A DNA stretch of 64,000 nt from Thysanoteuthis rhombus (GCA_963457665.1 OY735207.1:52025015-52089014), one strand, 5' to 3'; shown: positions 23,326 to 36,814, counted from the first letter of the stretch. Notes: a model not told the origin generated them from the letters alone. Numbers and translations: made by a program.

Positions 23326-23712
23326 ACTGGCTTCAAAAAATCATCGTTTTTTTTATTGTGAGTTCATCAACTTAATTTTTTGGTGGTAATTAGAAATGAA
23401 ACATTTGTATAAATTATGGTATCTTAGTTGTTACTTGCGACGAACATTGGTCAATGAATGCCCAAAAGGCTTTTCGTTCTGAGCTAATTCGTTTAGGGAG
23501 AAAACATTCATAAGATAGGAAATATGGACAGGGTTAGAAAAGAAAGAAGGTTGTCGTTTTTTTTTTCTTTTTTTACGTCACACTACATCATATTCGTTTT
23601 TGGTAAATCTATTCTCCAGATGAGAAATAGTAAGTACAAAAAAGAAAGAAAGGGAGATCCATAAATAGATAGATAGATAGCAGACTATACCGTGATTATA
23701 ACTAATGTATAC

Positions 23713-23717
<5 letters not shown>

Positions 23718-23805
<88 letters not shown>
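23718..23805. repeat. (TA)n microsatellite
   Basis: About 44 uninterrupted TA units, preceded by a short (GATA)n at 23,664-23,680. Confidence 0.97.
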
Positions 23806-23807
<2 letters not shown>

Positions 23808-25137
23808 TGGGGTGAGTTTCTCCTTGTCCAATTTATTATACTGTATTTCCGATAATACTTTTCGATTTATGACGATACCATCATTTTTTTTTTATTACTT
23901 CAGATGTTTTAACGGATATTAAATCAATTGAAAATAAATAGTTTTGATACGTAAACAAATGTTACCAAAACGCGTCAAATTCTACAAAACAACGTCATGG
24001 TTTTGCAAAGTGTTGGACTAAATTAATTTTCATGTGTCAAATTGCAGAAACCTCAAGCGAAGAATTAGTTTCGAACGCGCCTTGTCATGTGATCTTACCT
24101 TTCCATTCATTCACTTATAGATTTATTCACACTCTCCCTTGCACAGACACATTAACACGATTACATGTAGAGATACATGCATACACTCATTCAATCACAC
24201 GTACGACACATATATATAATACTATGCAAAAGTTGCTAATTTGTGTGTACGTCTGTATGTCTCTCTGCATCACAGCCGAACATGAAGTCCCAGCAGGATT
24301 CTGATCTTTTGTGTGGATATTGAATTAACTCTGGGATCAAACGAAAGCTTCTTTTTTTTTTTTTACTACAGCAGTATTGCGTTTTCAATACTGTTCAGGG
24401 GAAGTTCAATTTACAATGCAAGTATTATGCTAAACTGAACTCATAATCTATATACAGATGTTAATACGAGTTGTGACGTAGAGAGCGTTCGTAAATGTTC
24501 CATGATAATGCGTTTCAGGAAAAGAATTGTATCGCAGAGAATGAGAATATTTACATTAAAAAGAGACAACCTTTGAAAAAAAATATAGTGCGAAATTTTT
24601 AGATGATTTTTTACGACTATTTTTCGATTAGATTCCAAGTAAAATCCATTTATTTCATCAAAGAGTAAAGTATACATGTATGTAAGTGCGTGTGTGTGTG
24701 TGCACGTGTATGTGCATGTTTGTATTTGTGTGTGTGTGTATGTACACCAAAATGTCGACACCAAAACATTGCAAAACACAAACAAAAGCATGTCTAAAAG
24801 CAAGAGGTCTATAATTAAGAATAGCACACATCTTCTGTCAATTTCTTTTCGAGTCTGCATTCTCGCTCTCACAAAACAAGTCCGCCGAAAATATCTTTAT
24901 TTTTTGAGCTTTTTTATCTTCCAGAATTTTCACAAAGAACTGTAAAAATTAGATCATTGGAAATCAAACGATATGTATATTTTGAATTGGCATCATAAGA
25001 AGAAGTTGTTTTTTTTCATCATTCATTAGAATCCGCTTACATATAAGGGGAAGGAGTCACTGCATTTTTTCAAAATTTTGGTTGGCAGTAATTTATAGAT
25101 TCAAATCACCGTCATAGATCATCTGGAAAAATCGATA

Positions 25138-25921
25138 AAAATGACCTTCAACTAATGTCAGATGAACTAAACGAAGAAAGAAAAATGTTGTCCAACACAT
25201 GAACTTCAGTGAAACGAAAATCGTGTGCAACAATCACTTTCAGAATAAGGACGTAACCGACAAGATAAAGGATTCAAAACTGGGGAACGTCCACCCAAGA
25301 CAACGAATATCCATCAGATCCTCAAAAGAAGAGGAAATCAAGCGAAGAATAACCTTAGGATGGCAAGCCTTCGGCAGAGCAAGCTCATCTTACAAGAACC
25401 AGACGATCCCAATAATCTTAAAAAGAAGAGCATACACCCATTGCATTCACCCGATAGTCACCAATGGAGCTGAAACATGGAACCCAACCAAGAGACAGAC
25501 CTGCATGAGAGGCATGCAACATTCACATGAGAGAATTATGCTCAACCTTACATGGAGAGATCACAAGACAGCACAATATATCAGAGAGAAAACGGGAGTT
25601 AGAGATCTCAGAGAATCTATTAGAAAACTTAGATGGCAATGGGCAGGCCATGTTGCAAGAATCACAGACAACTGATGGACATCACGACTCACAACATGGA
25701 TCCCAACGGATCACATGCGAAAATGAAGTCGAAACAATACAAGATGGAGAGATGATCTAGACAAATTCAGAAAATACTGGGTCCACGACGCCCATGATAG
25801 AGAATTGAGGCGAATCCTACGGTAGGTCTATATCCAACGATGGACGTTAAAAGAATGATGATGATGATGACGACAACGACGACGATGATGATGATGATGA
25901 TGATGTTGATGATGATGATGG
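25138..25921 (+). pseudogene. RTE LINE, C-terminal part with long open frame
   Basis: The copy is 5'-truncated just after the RT catalytic region. A 158-codon frame (25,199-25,675) runs MNFSETKIV, then SSKEEEIKRRITLGWQAFGR, NGAETWNPTKRQ, RIMLNLTWRDHKTAQYIRE and KLRWQWAGHVARITDN. It ends at a TGA where other copies have CGA (Arg), a likely CpG change. The remaining 3' part, DDLDKFRKYWVHDAHDRE, is still readable. The copy ends in TGGACGTTAAAAGAATGATG and an (ATG)n tail to 25,921. This is the cleanest template in the window for the RTE C-terminus. Confidence 0.92.
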
Positions 25922-26277
25922 ACACAAGAAGTCAACCATGATCTGTGCTACTGCTCTGTATCAATGTCTAGGCAGGGATCAAAAATATTTTCCTTCTACA
26001 TACCAACTTTTCAACTTGTCTTAATACATATATCTTTTTAAAAAAGTTCTTGAACAGAGTAGAAGAATGTGATGTTTTCAAATTTATTTTCAACATTTTT
26101 GGTTGAGGTTTCCAAACTTTTGCAAGATAATTTTAAGCTAATAGAAAGTGCTTTTCTCTCTCTTTCATTCAATGTTTGCGTTGAACAAACACATTAGAAA
26201 CATTTCAGGTGGTTGTCTGCTTTTGTAAGTCTTCCTAGATAATGTGTTTTTGGAAAAAAAACACGCACATGCAAAGA

Positions 26278-26535
26278 CAGACAGACAGACACACACACAC
26301 ACACACACACACGTGTACACACTTTTCAAATGAATATCCATGCAGGCACGCATACTCACGCACATACAAACTCGGACACACACACATAAGCAAACACATA
26401 CACTCACACGCACATACACACACACACACACACACATACACTCGTGTACACACTTTTCAAATGGTTATCAATGCACGCACGGGTACTCACGCACGTACAA
26501 ACACACACACACACACACACATACACACACAATCA
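26278..26535. repeat. (CA)n array with a duplicated 134-bp unit
   Basis: CGTGTACACACTTTTCAAAT occurs at 26,311-26,330 and again at about 26,444, each followed by TATC-ATGCA-GCACG, TACTCACGCAC and a (CA)n block. The array thus holds two ~134-bp units. Open frames across it are artefacts. Confidence 0.85.
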
Positions 26536-26539
26536 CACA

Positions 26540-27309
26540 TGCCAAAGCATGCAAACATACACATGCATATTTTGAAATAGCTAATCATCAAAGTTGAAGA
26601 TATCTATACTATCTTCGGTCTTTAAATTGAATTGCAGGAATCCAGAGAATACCATTGTCATATCAGCGACGATAGTAAATTAAAATTTTACCCCACATGG
26701 TTCACTTAGAATGCTAGAATACTGTATCTCAATAGCAGACGGAATTTATCGCTTCTCAAAATACAGAAGATTTTTATACTGTACAGAGATCCGTCCAATC
26801 AGCGGTTTTTTTGAGATGTTGTTTATTTTTTGCAAGTAAATGTATTTAATAGGCTTCCCGTATTGGCGGGACAACAAAATGGAAAATAAATAAGTCTTCC
26901 TTTTCTCTTCATTCGATCATTTCACGCCTCTTTCTTTTCCTTCTTAGAGTTTTATCAAACTACGAAAAAGTTCACTTGGTAAATCACTTCACACAGGCAA
27001 TCAGGCAAAAAAAAACTACCCTTCTCTTCTGCAACTTAATTAGTTTTCATTATTTAGCAATGTGAAATCCAAATATTTTGAGATCAATAAACACAAATTT
27101 ATAAGTAAAACCCAGAAAGATATATATATTTTTTTCTTTCAGTGAACAACATATGATTCTCGTTGTTTCATCATTTATTGGGCGTTTTGAACTTTTCTTT
27201 AAAAAAAGCAAACATGATCCTTTACAGGCAATGTTTAGAATTTGAAAAAAAAACAAAACAGCAACGCTTTAACGGAAGAATGGGCAAAAACGAAAGTAGT
27301 TTAATAACA
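26540..27309. other. Intergenic DNA, nothing recognised
   Basis: AT-rich sequence without credible coding or RNA features. Confidence 0.45.
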
Positions 27310-27404
27310 GGGTAGAAAAGTAGAGAGAGGCAGAGAGGGAGCAAGAGAGAGGGAGAGGAAGCAAATTGAACATAGAAAGGAAAAAAGGCAGTTTGATAAT
27401 TCTC

Positions 27405-27436
<32 letters not shown>

Positions 27437-27625
27437 TCATTCTTCGACCCTCTCTTCCTTCGTGTTCGTAGACAGTAGCGTCTCTTATAACGTATTATTA
27501 ACAAGCTTGTCTCATTATTTCCGCCATCTTACCCCCCCCCCCAATTCCACTCTATTATTTTTCTTTTTTCATTAAGATGATGGAAGATTCGATTAATAAA
27601 GTAAGGCTACCGTTATTGTCACCAA
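27310..27625 (+). repeat. Dispersed repeat C, plus copy, with (TTTC)n
   Basis: It is inverted relative to 21,485-21,770. A (TTTC)n array (27,407-27,438) has grown where the partner has imperfect TTTC-rich sequence. A C-run lies at 27,532-27,542. Confidence 0.7.
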
Positions 27626-27839
27626 CATAGTATATTGCATATTCATCCAGAGGAGATGAATTCGGTTATGAGAGAGACATTTCATACATCAATTAAGTAC
27701 ATTCATTAACGATCAACCATAATTTCTTTTTCGGGCAGAAATAGATAAGTAAAATGTAATTTTATTTATATTCCAATCTTCAATAAGTAATCGATGTTTT
27801 TTTTTCTTTACTAATAACTTGCTGAACATTGTAATATTG

Positions 27840-28330
27840 GTTCAGACAGTATTTAAATGTATATACTTATCTTGAACAGAAAATAACCGTTCATTTCAGT
27901 ATCATAGTCGGATTGCAAATAGAACTTCCTATAAAACCCTTCAAGATTTTCTCTGAAAATTTTTTTCCTGTTAAACATTCCCCCAAGTCCGTTGAGTATG
28001 CATGCGAAATTCGGTTGAGTTACACCAATGTTTTAGGGTATGCACAACTGTTTTACATAAATATATTATAGACAGAGCCAGTTGTTTATATTCATATTGA
28101 ACAGAAAATGAGAGTTCAGTTCTGCCATATAATCAAATGTAAATAGAAACCCCTCCTCCTCTAAAACCCTTTAAAATAATTTCCCGAGAAACCAAATCGA
28201 ACAAATTCTTCCCCTTGGTCCGCTAAGTGTGCTTACAGATTTTGGTTGAGCTACGCCAATGTTTAACTAGTGTTCGAGAGGGACATACAAACTGAGGAAC
28301 AGTGCCAGCTGTTTTATATAAATAAATGAT
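27840..28330. repeat. Tandem duplication of a ~245-bp unit
   Basis: Unit 1 (27,840-28,080) and unit 2 (28,081-28,330) share TTGAACAGAAAAT, TATAATC/CATAGTC, GTAAATAGAA, TAAAACCCTT, GTCCGYTRAGT and TTGAGYTACRCCAATGTTT in order. Divergence looks about 25 percent, so the duplication is old. Confidence 0.7.
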
Positions 28331-29099
28331 ATAGTAAATCCTGGACGATAAATTTCAAAGCATTCAAAATGCAAGCCAAGTATTTATTTCAAAGTGATGT
28401 TAAAAGTTGATTTCTGAACAGGTCGAATCCACTAATCCAACAGCTTGGTTTTTAAAATTGATTCAAATTTGGCGGTCATGTAGGTATAAACAAAGGGTCG
28501 TAGGGACAGGGAAGGTGATCAGCACCTGGGGGAAAAATCTAACAAACAAGTAAGAAAGTTGCTTTTATTTTCATTTATCTTCGTACCACTATTGAAAAGA
28601 AAGAGTAAATCTGAACTATGTATGTTGTATCACCAGAAGTAATAAAATACAGTATATGCGTTATGTATTGTATGTAAAAAGAAAAATGCTACACTGACAT
28701 TCTTATAAAAAGCGAGAAATATTTGGTCGAATTTTTTATTGTTTGAAATATTTTCATTTCATTCCTTCTGCTTCTGATCACGTCTGAATACTGGTTAATG
28801 AATCGTCTAAAAGGGTGCCGCCCATATCCTTTGCAAAATCACCGTCCACGTAAATATTTCCAGTGATTTAACTGTGTACTCTCTTTTTCACAGCCTAGTA
28901 AGTCATAACATTGGTGGCTGTCCTATGTTTCAAGCCTAAAGTGGGTGTGCAATAAATACTACTTGACATCGAAAAGAATAACAACAATAGCAAAAGTGCT
29001 TGAAATATAAAGACTGCAACACTAATTGTTAACAGTGACCTAACAAAGGAAGGGAAATGAAAGCCGAAATGTGAACCACAGCACTGGCATGATAGGCAA

Positions 29100-29290
29100 A
29101 GGAGAGAAGAGATATTGGCTGAAGACCTGGGGAGACTTATTGTCCTCAGCCTTCGGAAATGACCACTGGGCAACCGGTATGAAACTGTAAACCGCAGTAT
29201 TACTCTGGCCTATGAGAATGAGAAGAGGAGGGCTGGAGACTTGCCGTCACTCAAACTCCAGCGGTAACCACCAGGCAACTGGTGTGAGAT
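29100..29290. repeat. Two diverged ~70-bp direct repeats
   Basis: GGGGAGACTTATTG...CCACTGGGCAACCGGTATGA (about 29,128-29,182) and GGAGACTTGCCG...CCACCAGGCAACTGGTGTGA (about 29,234-29,288) are related in order and spacing. The second abuts the AAT tract and tRNA fragment. Family unknown. Confidence 0.5.
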
Positions 29291-29293
29291 TGC

Positions 29294-29294
<1 letters not shown>

Positions 29295-29336
<42 letters not shown>
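29295..29336. repeat. (AAT)n microsatellite
   Basis: About 14 units, immediately upstream of the tRNA-Gly fragment; a shorter imperfect (AAT/GAT)n resumes at 29,416-29,446. Confidence 0.95.
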
Positions 29337-29337
<1 letters not shown>

Positions 29338-29343
29338 GTAACA

Positions 29344-29398
29344 GTTAGTATGGTTGCCTTCCAAGCAGTCGATCCGGGTTCGACTCCCGGCCGACGCA
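29344..29398 (+). pseudogene. tRNA-Gly(TCC) fragment lacking its 5' part
   Basis: The 55 nt match the last three quarters of a tRNA-Gly with a TCC anticodon. They contain GTTAGTATGG of the D arm, the anticodon arm TTGCCTTCCAAGCAG (29,353-29,367), an intact B box GGTTCGACTCC (29,377-29,387) and the 3' acceptor strand CCGACGC plus A (29,391-29,398). The 5' acceptor strand (expected GCGTCGG) and most of the A box are missing, replaced by (AAT)n. It cannot fold as a tRNA or use a normal internal promoter. It could be a truncated tRNA retrocopy, or a tRNA gene overrun by the microsatellite. Confidence 0.8.
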
Positions 29399-29415
29399 CG
29401 TTTGTTTATTCCAAA

Positions 29416-29930
29416 ATAATGATAATAATGATAATAATAATAATAATCTGAAGCAGCTGCCACCACCTTATAACGTCTGTTGTTGGACAGATTAGCCACA
29501 CCTCTCGATCGTAAGCTTCTGGGTGCCATTACTTACTAAAATTGTCTAGTTAATCACGCCATCTTGTTTCTTGCTGGCAACCATTTTGCATAGGATCTAC
29601 GTTTGGAGTTATCTGATATTTTTGCAACATAATCCGCCCATTGCCATTTGAGTTTTATGATGTTTTTTTCTTTTCATAATATACATCTGACCCCTGTTTG
29701 TTCTTTATTTTGATGCATTTTTTGTGATCTCTTCTTGGGATATTAAACAAGATCCTCGTCTATGCACGTTGCATGGTTCTTAGCTCTTGGAGCCAATCTT
29801 ATGTTTAAGTTCCATGCGTCAGCTCCATAGGTGACAATCGGTTGTGCACAGTGACTTCAGAACCTTCTTTTTAAAAAAAGTACTCGAGTTGTTTCGGTTT
29901 TGAGATTTAGCCTACAGAACTGGTGCTTTT
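29416..29930 (-). mobile_element. RTE LINE, 5'-truncated, with AAT-type tail
   Basis: On the minus strand it keeps equivalents of SAPMT-GAEAWN (about 29,830-29,800), WQ-WADYVA (about 29,655-29,630) and the terminal CTGTCCAACAACAGACGTTA (29,490-29,471). The 3' tail, AT-rich with TTA and TCA units, is to the left, and the tRNA-Gly fragment and a further (AAT)n lie beyond it. It is heavily mutated. Confidence 0.75.
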
Positions 29931-30240
29931 TGTATTGAAAAATTAAAAAATTCAACAATGATCACTATCCACAGTGATATTAAAACATTGTCTTTTCTTA
30001 ACGAGAATGTACTAATTTAGTATCGGTAGATGTCCTGTTACGCAATAACGAGATGATTCCACCTAGTCATCCACCACTTATCGATACTAATTTGAAGTTG
30101 CCTGATGACTCGTTCAAGTCGTTTAAAATGATTATATAGTGGTTACTAATACACGTATTCGTATGTGAATTTGAATAGCTATAATATGAAATGAGAGATC
30201 ACTAATCATGATTAGCTATCACCTGAAAAAGTTGGTGAGA

Positions 30241-30292
<52 letters not shown>

Positions 30293-30300
30293 ACGCGCGT
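30241..30300. repeat. (TG)n microsatellite
   Basis: About 22 TG units flanked by a short TA stretch and GCGCGT. Confidence 0.95.
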
Positions 30301-30882
30301 GCGTGGTTGCGGTGTGGTCAATTTGATATGTAAGAAATATATTGCATATTGCATTCTACTAAAGTCTACAAAGGGGGAATAACTGCAACGCATAAGACAG
30401 ATTGTTCTATAATTTGAACTTTCATTTGAAAATGACCCAGCGTCTGAGTGCAAGCCCGAATCCTGATTACATCACCAGCTTTTCGAGAGGAAAAATTCTG
30501 CAATCAAGCCTTAGAAAATGCTGATAACTTTCTTGTCTCCTTTCCGGTGTGCAGTCTTTTTATTGAACGTATTTATTCATACGGCTTCATTCAGAACGGC
30601 AATAGATTAAAGTGAATGGGATAGAATAATATGGCAGAAGATCACACGAAATACTATTTTCATGTCCAGATAGGGGGAGAGAGAAAGAGAGAGAATAGAT
30701 AATTTGGCTTTTTGCATATCGAAATCTGACAACATTTGAAAAGTTTTAAAACTAATTTTGTCTTTTTTTAACGTTTTCTATTGAATTAATGATGTTAAGT
30801 GACTTCATTACTTTAAGGCAAAAAAAATTCTTAATGATGGTCCATTAAATTTAGGATAACGCAAAGGATCCATCGATGGACC

Positions 30883-30883
<1 letters not shown>

Positions 30884-30956
<73 letters not shown>

Positions 30957-30959
30957 CAT

Positions 30960-31022
<63 letters not shown>
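30884..31022. repeat. (CA)n(TA)n compound microsatellite
   Basis: Eighteen CA units, then about 58 TA units with four C interruptions. Confidence 0.95.
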
Positions 31023-31025
<3 letters not shown>

Positions 31026-32389
31026 TAGAAAGTTTTACAGATGTAGACACTGAGCATTGAAAAAACCTTTTCAAAATTCTTTTTGCATCACTCCAGTCAC
31101 CTATTTTCCAATACTCATCGATGCGATTTATGCAATTCTCTTCAGTGTATCATATATTCATTGTTTTCATATTTTATATTGCTATATATATACTTTATTT
31201 TTATGGTTCAGTGTATAACTTGTCTCTAGTTGAGATTGCCACTTGTTTACCATGTAACCGTTTCGGGGATTTTTAGAACAAAACAGTTATATCAACATGG
31301 CACCCCAGCAGTGTTGATCAAACACCACCTCCCTCTCTTACTACATAGTTTATGTCATTTTATATAAGGTATTATGTGTATTGTGTATTAATATTATTTG
31401 ATACTACATATGATTAAAGATCATACATATATATGATCCTTCATCGTTAACAAGGTTTGGGGGTAACCTTTGTAGTAAGCTGTTTCAAAAAATCAGTGAT
31501 ATGTAATATATATGTATAATGCGTGTCATAAGCATTTGAACAAACAGACGTTTTGCTTCTAATCATTTGGTTTTGAAAGTTGAAAACAGGTAAATTACCC
31601 AAGAAAAACCAAATTGTATTCCAATCAATTCAACAAAACGTACTCTTAGACATTTTTTATGGTTCTGAATGCTAAATATCTGGAAAATATTTCTTGATAG
31701 GATTATTCAAAAATAAAAACAAGTTCTTTCTTTTATCCTTTTAAAATTCTTATTCACATTTGGTCCAAGGAATGGTCCACAACGAAGTTTCCCAAGAATA
31801 TTGTTCAAGCAAGAATGGTAGACTTAGGTCATATTGCATAATACTATGTTCTTTTTCTACTAAAAAATAATACCGTATTCTTCTTGTAAATTGATTTTTC
31901 TTCTTTTCATGTATGTAATTCTTGAGATGTGCATTTTCTCTTCTGATTTCATGTCGACACATTTCTCTCATTGATTTATGAAATGCCTTGAAAATTAAAT
32001 AAAATATCAGGGTTCATCAGTACAGATGTGGAAACGTAGAACAGATAATAGGCGTAAGCAAATATGCAGCATGCTAGAGAATGGATAGATCAACATATAC
32101 ATAAGAAAATGAACCGTTGTCACCCAATGCTATAGGTTTTCAGGATAATTACGGTCGTATTAGAAGAACGAAGATATGTATATGCAGGCACATCTTTTTA
32201 GATTTAAAGTTCTGAAAAAAAAATTTGTTAATTCCCCCCCCCCCCCAAAAAATATTCTTCTTCGTTTGCAATTGGCATGTGTAGTAAAATACATATTTGC
32301 ACACTGTTCTACAGGAAAGAAACTGGTAGTTTTAGCAGGGATTATTAGAGGGATCAGTCAGCCGATGATAATCTCCCGTACGAAGAGTT
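31023..32389. other. Intergenic DNA, nothing recognised
   Basis: AT-rich DNA with a C-run at 32,235-32,246. No credible gene or RNA is seen. Confidence 0.45.
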
Positions 32390-32490
32390 TTGGCTCGCCT
32401 GGCCAATCGACGTGCAGCCTAGAAGTAGTTTTCTCTCTTCTCATCGGTTGACTCATCAAACAAAGACGCCATGGGAGGAGAGCAATTTTT
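32390..32490 (-). repeat. Dispersed repeat D, inverted copy
   Basis: Its reverse complement reads ATGGCGTCTTTGTTTGATGA, then CAACCGATGAGAAGAG. It matches 18,305-18,365 and 425-480. Confidence 0.55.
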
Positions 32491-34499
32491 GGGTGATAAT
32501 ATCAGTTCAACAGAGACATTGGGAGCTGACAGGTACCCTCCCCGGTAACCGGTAGTAGATGATACAACTATGAAGTTAGTGTCCATTTTGTTCAACGTTT
32601 CTATTCTTGTCTAATTTGAACCCTCATTTTTTTCTGTTCAGACCTTTGTTCAGCGTTTGTTTTAAATTTTGTTTTCGTCTCTGTTCTTCTGAAGCTGCTA
32701 TTTCGACTTCAACAAGACTTAACAAATCACAATAGCTTTTTAAAATTTTACATTACTACAATGGAGGGCCCTGTTTTTTTTTAAAGAGAGATGCAATGGA
32801 TACCTGCTGAATGGTGTTAGTTCTAAACTACTTATAGTCCCTGTTACATCACTGGCCCATAATATTATTACTACCTTTAGTATTTACATTAATAAAAGCC
32901 TAATTGCAGACCCTGCTTATTTTTGTAGATAATTACCCTCTTTCCGCTTCTATTGAGACACTCCTCTTGATTGATTGAGTCCATCTCTGCCTTTCCTTCC
33001 CTAATAGTCGGCAAGAAGGACAAAATTTTACTATCCGAGGACACCTATTATGAATAATACAAGGTGGAGGAAGAAATTTAGTTATTGTCACTTTAATTTT
33101 TCTTGTTTCCGCCTGAGCTTACTAAATTGTTTTCCTGACTCACGCCACCACCTCACACTTATTGAATTATGATAGATTTTCCATATCCCTCCACCGTACA
33201 TTCATCCCCTTTTCCAGCAATTGAGTTCTTATTATTATGAAAATAACAGTATTCAGCTCTGTTCTGAAATATTTACAATGATCATAACACTACCAGTCAA
33301 TTACTGAATAAGTCTCATTGATATCAGAGGTTTAAAGGAGAAGTTTGTTTTGCGTGGCCACTTTTATTGATTCTTATCGAATTCAGCAGCCTTCTTTCTT
33401 TCAATGTGCTAAAAGCCTCATCTTCTCTTATCTTCTCGAAGCGGGAGCTGTGACTTTCCCAGAAGCCGACAAAAGCTATTTACTGCTTTTGTTGATGCAG
33501 TCTCTTCCGACTAAGGAATACCGACATGTATGATGGAAATGATTCCAATAAGAATGGCCCATAACCAGGGAAATTACGGTGAGCACGGGAGATATAAGTT
33601 TTCTTTCACTTCTCCAGAAAGCATATCAAAGTCTTTGTTTGGAACCAAGGTCGTTCTCTAAATCGAACGTCCACAGCAGCGATTCTGTCAATAATGTACG
33701 TTTTCACTTCCCATGTGCATACCCCCCTGCTTACTACAAATCTTTCTTTAATCCCTTTGATCTGTCCAAATCCTACTAAATTGTTTCTGTGGCCATGATT
33801 TCCTACCCCTCGACACATTCTGAACCATTTTTTTGTAAAATATCGTAAGGATTTTGTTCGAAAAAAAAAGTATGAATTCAGCGCCTCAAACCTAAGATTT
33901 GTTCTTTCCTGATTGAAGACTTTTATATGACGTTCATGGACTTCGTTTCATGAAGATGGAGAGAAAACTACGTATTGAAAAAAAATAGTAATGCTTGGGA
34001 AGCTTGGCTAAACGATTCTGTCTTTTGTAATAAAAGCACATAATTTGGTACTTTTACTGCCAAAGGCATTTCAAAAGGAATTGTATATTAAGCCATCATA
34101 GATTTTCAACATGTCATCCATGGCAGCCATTTTGATAACGTTCCGGGACAAAGAAATTTTCTTGCAAGATATTTCATTAGCCGTTCCAGAACCAAAATCT
34201 TCCTGCAAGATATCCTGATTGCCGCTCGGAGACAAAGAAGTTGCTCATGAAATATCTCGGCAGTCAATCACGAATCCATTACACTTGAAAGTTGCAGAAG
34301 ATCTCAAAGACAAGACGAATTAGTGAAAAAGCTGCATGTCTTTCAGAGGCATTCAAAGCTGTGGGCTGGAATGTCAGAAACAGTCAACCAAAACTGTCAA
34401 CATAGATTTTTTTCAGTTTTTAAATGATTCTGCCTGACTGGCATACGCCACTCACACAGGCCGCAATAACAGAGCTAGAAGTCTGAAAAATTCGAACAT
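32491..34499. other. Intergenic DNA, nothing recognised
   Basis: No frame with a recognisable domain was seen. A loose repeat of CAAGATAT and GACAAAGAA blocks occurs around 34,140-34,260. Confidence 0.4.
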
Positions 34500-34640
34500 T
34501 TACCCATTACTGCGTCTAGACAAAACGTTTTATTTTGTTTTTGAACCTCCCACCAAAATTATTAGGGGGGCAGTTTACAACGTGCGTTTATGCTAAATTG
34601 GTCCCTTAGTTTGTGTGCTGCAACATTCACACTTGTTTTC
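34500..34640 (+). repeat. Dispersed repeat F copy
   Basis: TTTACAACGTGCGTTTATGC followed by TAAATTGGTC matches 1,930-1,965 and 24,400-24,440. No coding role. Confidence 0.5.
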
Positions 34641-35337
34641 TTTCATCAAACGGAAGGCGAGAGCAGTAACTTCTTCATCCATCATCCCCAGTTTTTTTTT
34701 TCACTTTATTGATCTCTTCCAACTTGGCATGCTGCGAAAAGTCGTTTCTCTCGAGGCAGTTTCTATCGAACGACTAGCCAAGCTTGTTTTGTTATTCTTT
34801 GGCTTTATCGAAAAAGCCGTCTCCTTTGATGTTTATTGAAAATTCCCACGCGACACGTGGACGAAAAATATAGTCTCGCAATAATGAAAAAACAACTAAG
34901 ATATCATCTTTTTATGGCGTTGGCACCGAAGATAAAAGCTTTTCAGAAAGTGAATAAATGACTATCCATTTGAAGATCTATTATTCTTACTTATATATTT
35001 TGAAGATCTATTCTGATCAATCATATTATATACGTTACGCCGAATCGATAAAATTGCCTAATTGGTGAAATTTACTTATTTTTTGTGAAAAAAAAAATTG
35101 ATTCAACTTTGATTACATGAACGTTTAATCGTGAAAATAATTGTTTGATATCCTAGTTTTGGTTGAATAAACTTTTGGTCATATTGAAACGTCGTTAAAC
35201 CTAAGTAATTACTAATTTATTTTTTTTGTTAAAATTTTTTTTTACTGTATATCTGTCTTTTGATTAAATTAATGTTTGACCGAATTAAAACTACGTATTT
35301 ATCTATTTTTATAACATGGACGATCTCTTATGATGAC

Positions 35338-35341
<4 letters not shown>

Positions 35342-35387
<46 letters not shown>

Positions 35388-35448
35388 TATATATATATAT
35401 GTATATATATATGTATATATATATATATATATATACATATATATATAC

Positions 35449-35524
<76 letters not shown>
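35342..35524. repeat. (TA)n microsatellite with C/G interruptions
   Basis: A nearly unbroken TA array of 183 bp with about eight single-base interruptions in its left half. Confidence 0.97.
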
Positions 35525-35526
<2 letters not shown>

Positions 35527-36101
35527 GAATGATCTATTACATTGTTTTTATCATTCCTACACATGAAAAATTGATTATAATTAGAATATATCTGTCGGAG
35601 AATATGGTAATTCTCATGTATGGATCGTCATTAGAGAACCTAAAGGCATTTTTGTAATTTGAATGAATGAATACAGAAACATTTGCATATGTGCTCATTA
35701 TATGGTTTGATAAATTATATCATATATAGATTTTGAACATCTATTACATTGACTTTTACATTCCATTCTCTATGGAGAGGAAAAAAGAAATTATTAACAC
35801 ACTTTTGTATTCGTTCTGTAGTTTAGATAAAATTAAGAGTAACTGTTTTCCAATCTCACAAGAAGGGTCATGTCTAAACAAACGTCTTGAATGGAGAGTT
35901 TGTTTGGTCGTATTTCATGATTGACCGAAAGCAAGAATGGAAGGATGGGAAATACGATTGAGGAGAATTGAATTTGCCCAAATAATGAAAGCATCAGTTT
36001 AAGAAATCAGACCCACTCATTCGATCTGAGTATATATTTGTCCTGATTGAAGGGAACAGTGTTTCCAATTAAGGGGTGTTTGTGGAAAGGTATCGCAGTT
36101 C

Positions 36102-36567
<466 letters not shown>

Positions 36568-36814
36568 AGATTGAGATAGAGAGATTGACAAGGGAGTCCA
36601 TGCAGGGGGGGGGCATTCCTCCACTGAATCAGGCCTTCTCGCCTAGGGCTAGGAGATTTGATTAGAATGTGAAAAGTAGAAGCCACATTTCAAGAGAGGC
36701 TTAGATTTCCCAGACGTGGGACTCGAGGATATTAACTGAGGAATTACAAATAGAAGTATCACAGCATTCAAGTGAAAATATGTCCTCAGCAGGAGAAGTT
36801 GATTATATCAGATC

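Noticed and set aside
24441-24872. 143-codon minus-strand frame
   Set aside because: It contains a CA/TG-derived Thr-His stretch and no recognisable domain; composition matches the flanks.
30430-30470. GCCCGAATCCTG resembling a B box
   Set aside because: No accompanying A box or repeat partner in the window.
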